A stretch of 6,470 nt of DNA, taken from positions 1 through 6,470 of the forward strand of contig DBKX01000073.1 of the NCBI GenBank assembly GCA_002297865.1, written 5' to 3'. Positions within the stretch are counted from its first letter, which is position 1, and the number at the start of each line of letters is the position of its first letter. Origin of the DNA: Lachnoclostridium sp. UBA739 (GTDB lineage: Bacteria > Bacillota_A > Clostridia > Lachnospirales > Lachnospiraceae). This document shows, in pieces, positions 6,113 through 6,470 of the stretch. Under the pieces are notes generated by a model. The model was not told where the DNA came from. It made no database searches and worked only from the letters and a program-made list of their open reading frames with translations. Both the position numbers and the translations under genes were made by a program.

Positions 6113-6470
6113 GTGAAGATAATCCAATGTTTTTTCAAGGCGTTAAAAGTTTCTTCGCTTATGTCGTGCTCGATTCTGCAGGCATCCTCTTTAGCTACTT
6201 GCTCACTTACCCCAAGGCGAATTAGCCAATCAGAAAGAAGAGTATGCCTCTCTAAAACGATTTCAGCCTTTGAAAGACCGCTTTACGTCAATGTGATGTA
6301 TCCATTTTCCGCCATAGTGATAAGTTCTTTTTCACGAAGGTTTTTCATAGCGACACTGACACTGGCTTTCGTAAATCCTAATTCAGTTGCAACATCAATA
6401 GAGCGTACAAATCCGTTTTTTTGTTGTAAAGATAGAATAGTTTCCAAGTAATCTTCCATAGATTCATCTG
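6100..6470 (-). pseudogene. DtxR/MntR-family metal-dependent repressor, 5'-partial and interrupted by an in-frame TAA
   Basis: Read on the - strand from the window edge, the frame gives DESMEDYLETI, then a winged helix (RSIDVATELGFTKASVSVAM), LREKELITMAENGYITLT, then TAA (6285-6283). The same frame continues for 60 more codons (SGLSKAEIVLERHTLLSDWL onward) to TGA at 6102-6100. Together these match a complete small DtxR/MntR repressor that uses Fe(II) or Mn(II) as corepressor; only the first few residues lie outside the window. The TAA falls two residues after the LT that closes the winged helix, where the family normally has a polar residue, so one base change (for example GAA or AAA to TAA) explains it. 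Expected metal ligands are visible: Asp and Glu in MEDYLE, His in ERHTLL, and Cys, Glu, His in DACRIEH. The product would keep the DNA-binding part and lose the dimerisation/metal half, unless the stop is a sequence error. Confidence 0.85.

Noticed and set aside
6113..6451. Open frame of 112 codons on the + strand
   Set aside because: It is the complement of the DtxR-family gene on the - strand, whose translation has clear family motifs; the + strand product has none.
1..6470. CRISPR array, tRNA, rRNA, insertion sequence or prophage attachment site
   Set aside because: No regularly spaced repeats, cloverleaf, rRNA segments, transposase frame or long terminal inverted repeats were seen by eye on either strand.

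Overview
The window looks like chromosomal DNA from a low-GC Gram-positive anaerobe of the Clostridia, most likely Lachnospiraceae. Three things point there: AT-rich sequence with strong AGGAGG-type ribosome binding sites, a flavodoxin/ferredoxin fusion of the kind common in gut Clostridia, and a conserved protein of unknown function of a Lachnospiraceae type. This placement is inference from gene content; no 16S rRNA or other marker is present.

Layout. (1) 1-182: the end of an upstream transcription unit (hairpin terminator at 5-43), then a 5' region with an 11-bp tandem repeat and a short palindrome. (2) 183-1520, + strand: a 445-aa protein of unknown function with a central coiled coil, followed by a terminator-like hairpin at 1545-1564. 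(3) 1565-1774: a short intergenic stretch with a candidate promoter and a 10-codon micro-ORF that has a perfect ribosome binding site and is folded into a 14-bp hairpin. The hairpin ends exactly at the stop codon of the convergent next gene. (4) 1775-2611, - strand: a LysR-type regulator. (5) 2612-2789: the divergent promoter/operator region. (6) 2790-6070, + strand: a probable redox operon. It encodes a flavodoxin/2x[4Fe-4S] ferredoxin fusion protein, an aldo/keto reductase, a flavin-reductase-like FMN split-barrel protein, a C-terminal remnant of an iron-containing alcohol dehydrogenase, and a flavodoxin-domain lipoprotein. (7) 6071-6470, - strand: a DtxR/MntR-family metal-dependent repressor gene, cut by the window edge at its 5' end and interrupted by an in-frame TAA.

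How it fits together: the LysR protein probably controls the divergent operon. The operon products handle low-potential electrons and flavins (Fe-S/flavodoxin fusion, flavin reductase, lipoprotein flavodoxin) and reduce carbonyl compounds (aldo/keto reductase). The dehydrogenase remnant suggests the operon once ended, or was joined, with a complete alcohol/aldehyde dehydrogenase. A role in detoxifying reactive carbonyl or electrophilic compounds, or in redox balance, is plausible but is inferred from families and context only. The most distinctive points are the two decayed genes (alcohol dehydrogenase tail and nonsense-interrupted DtxR) and the micro-ORF/hairpin at 1720-1774.
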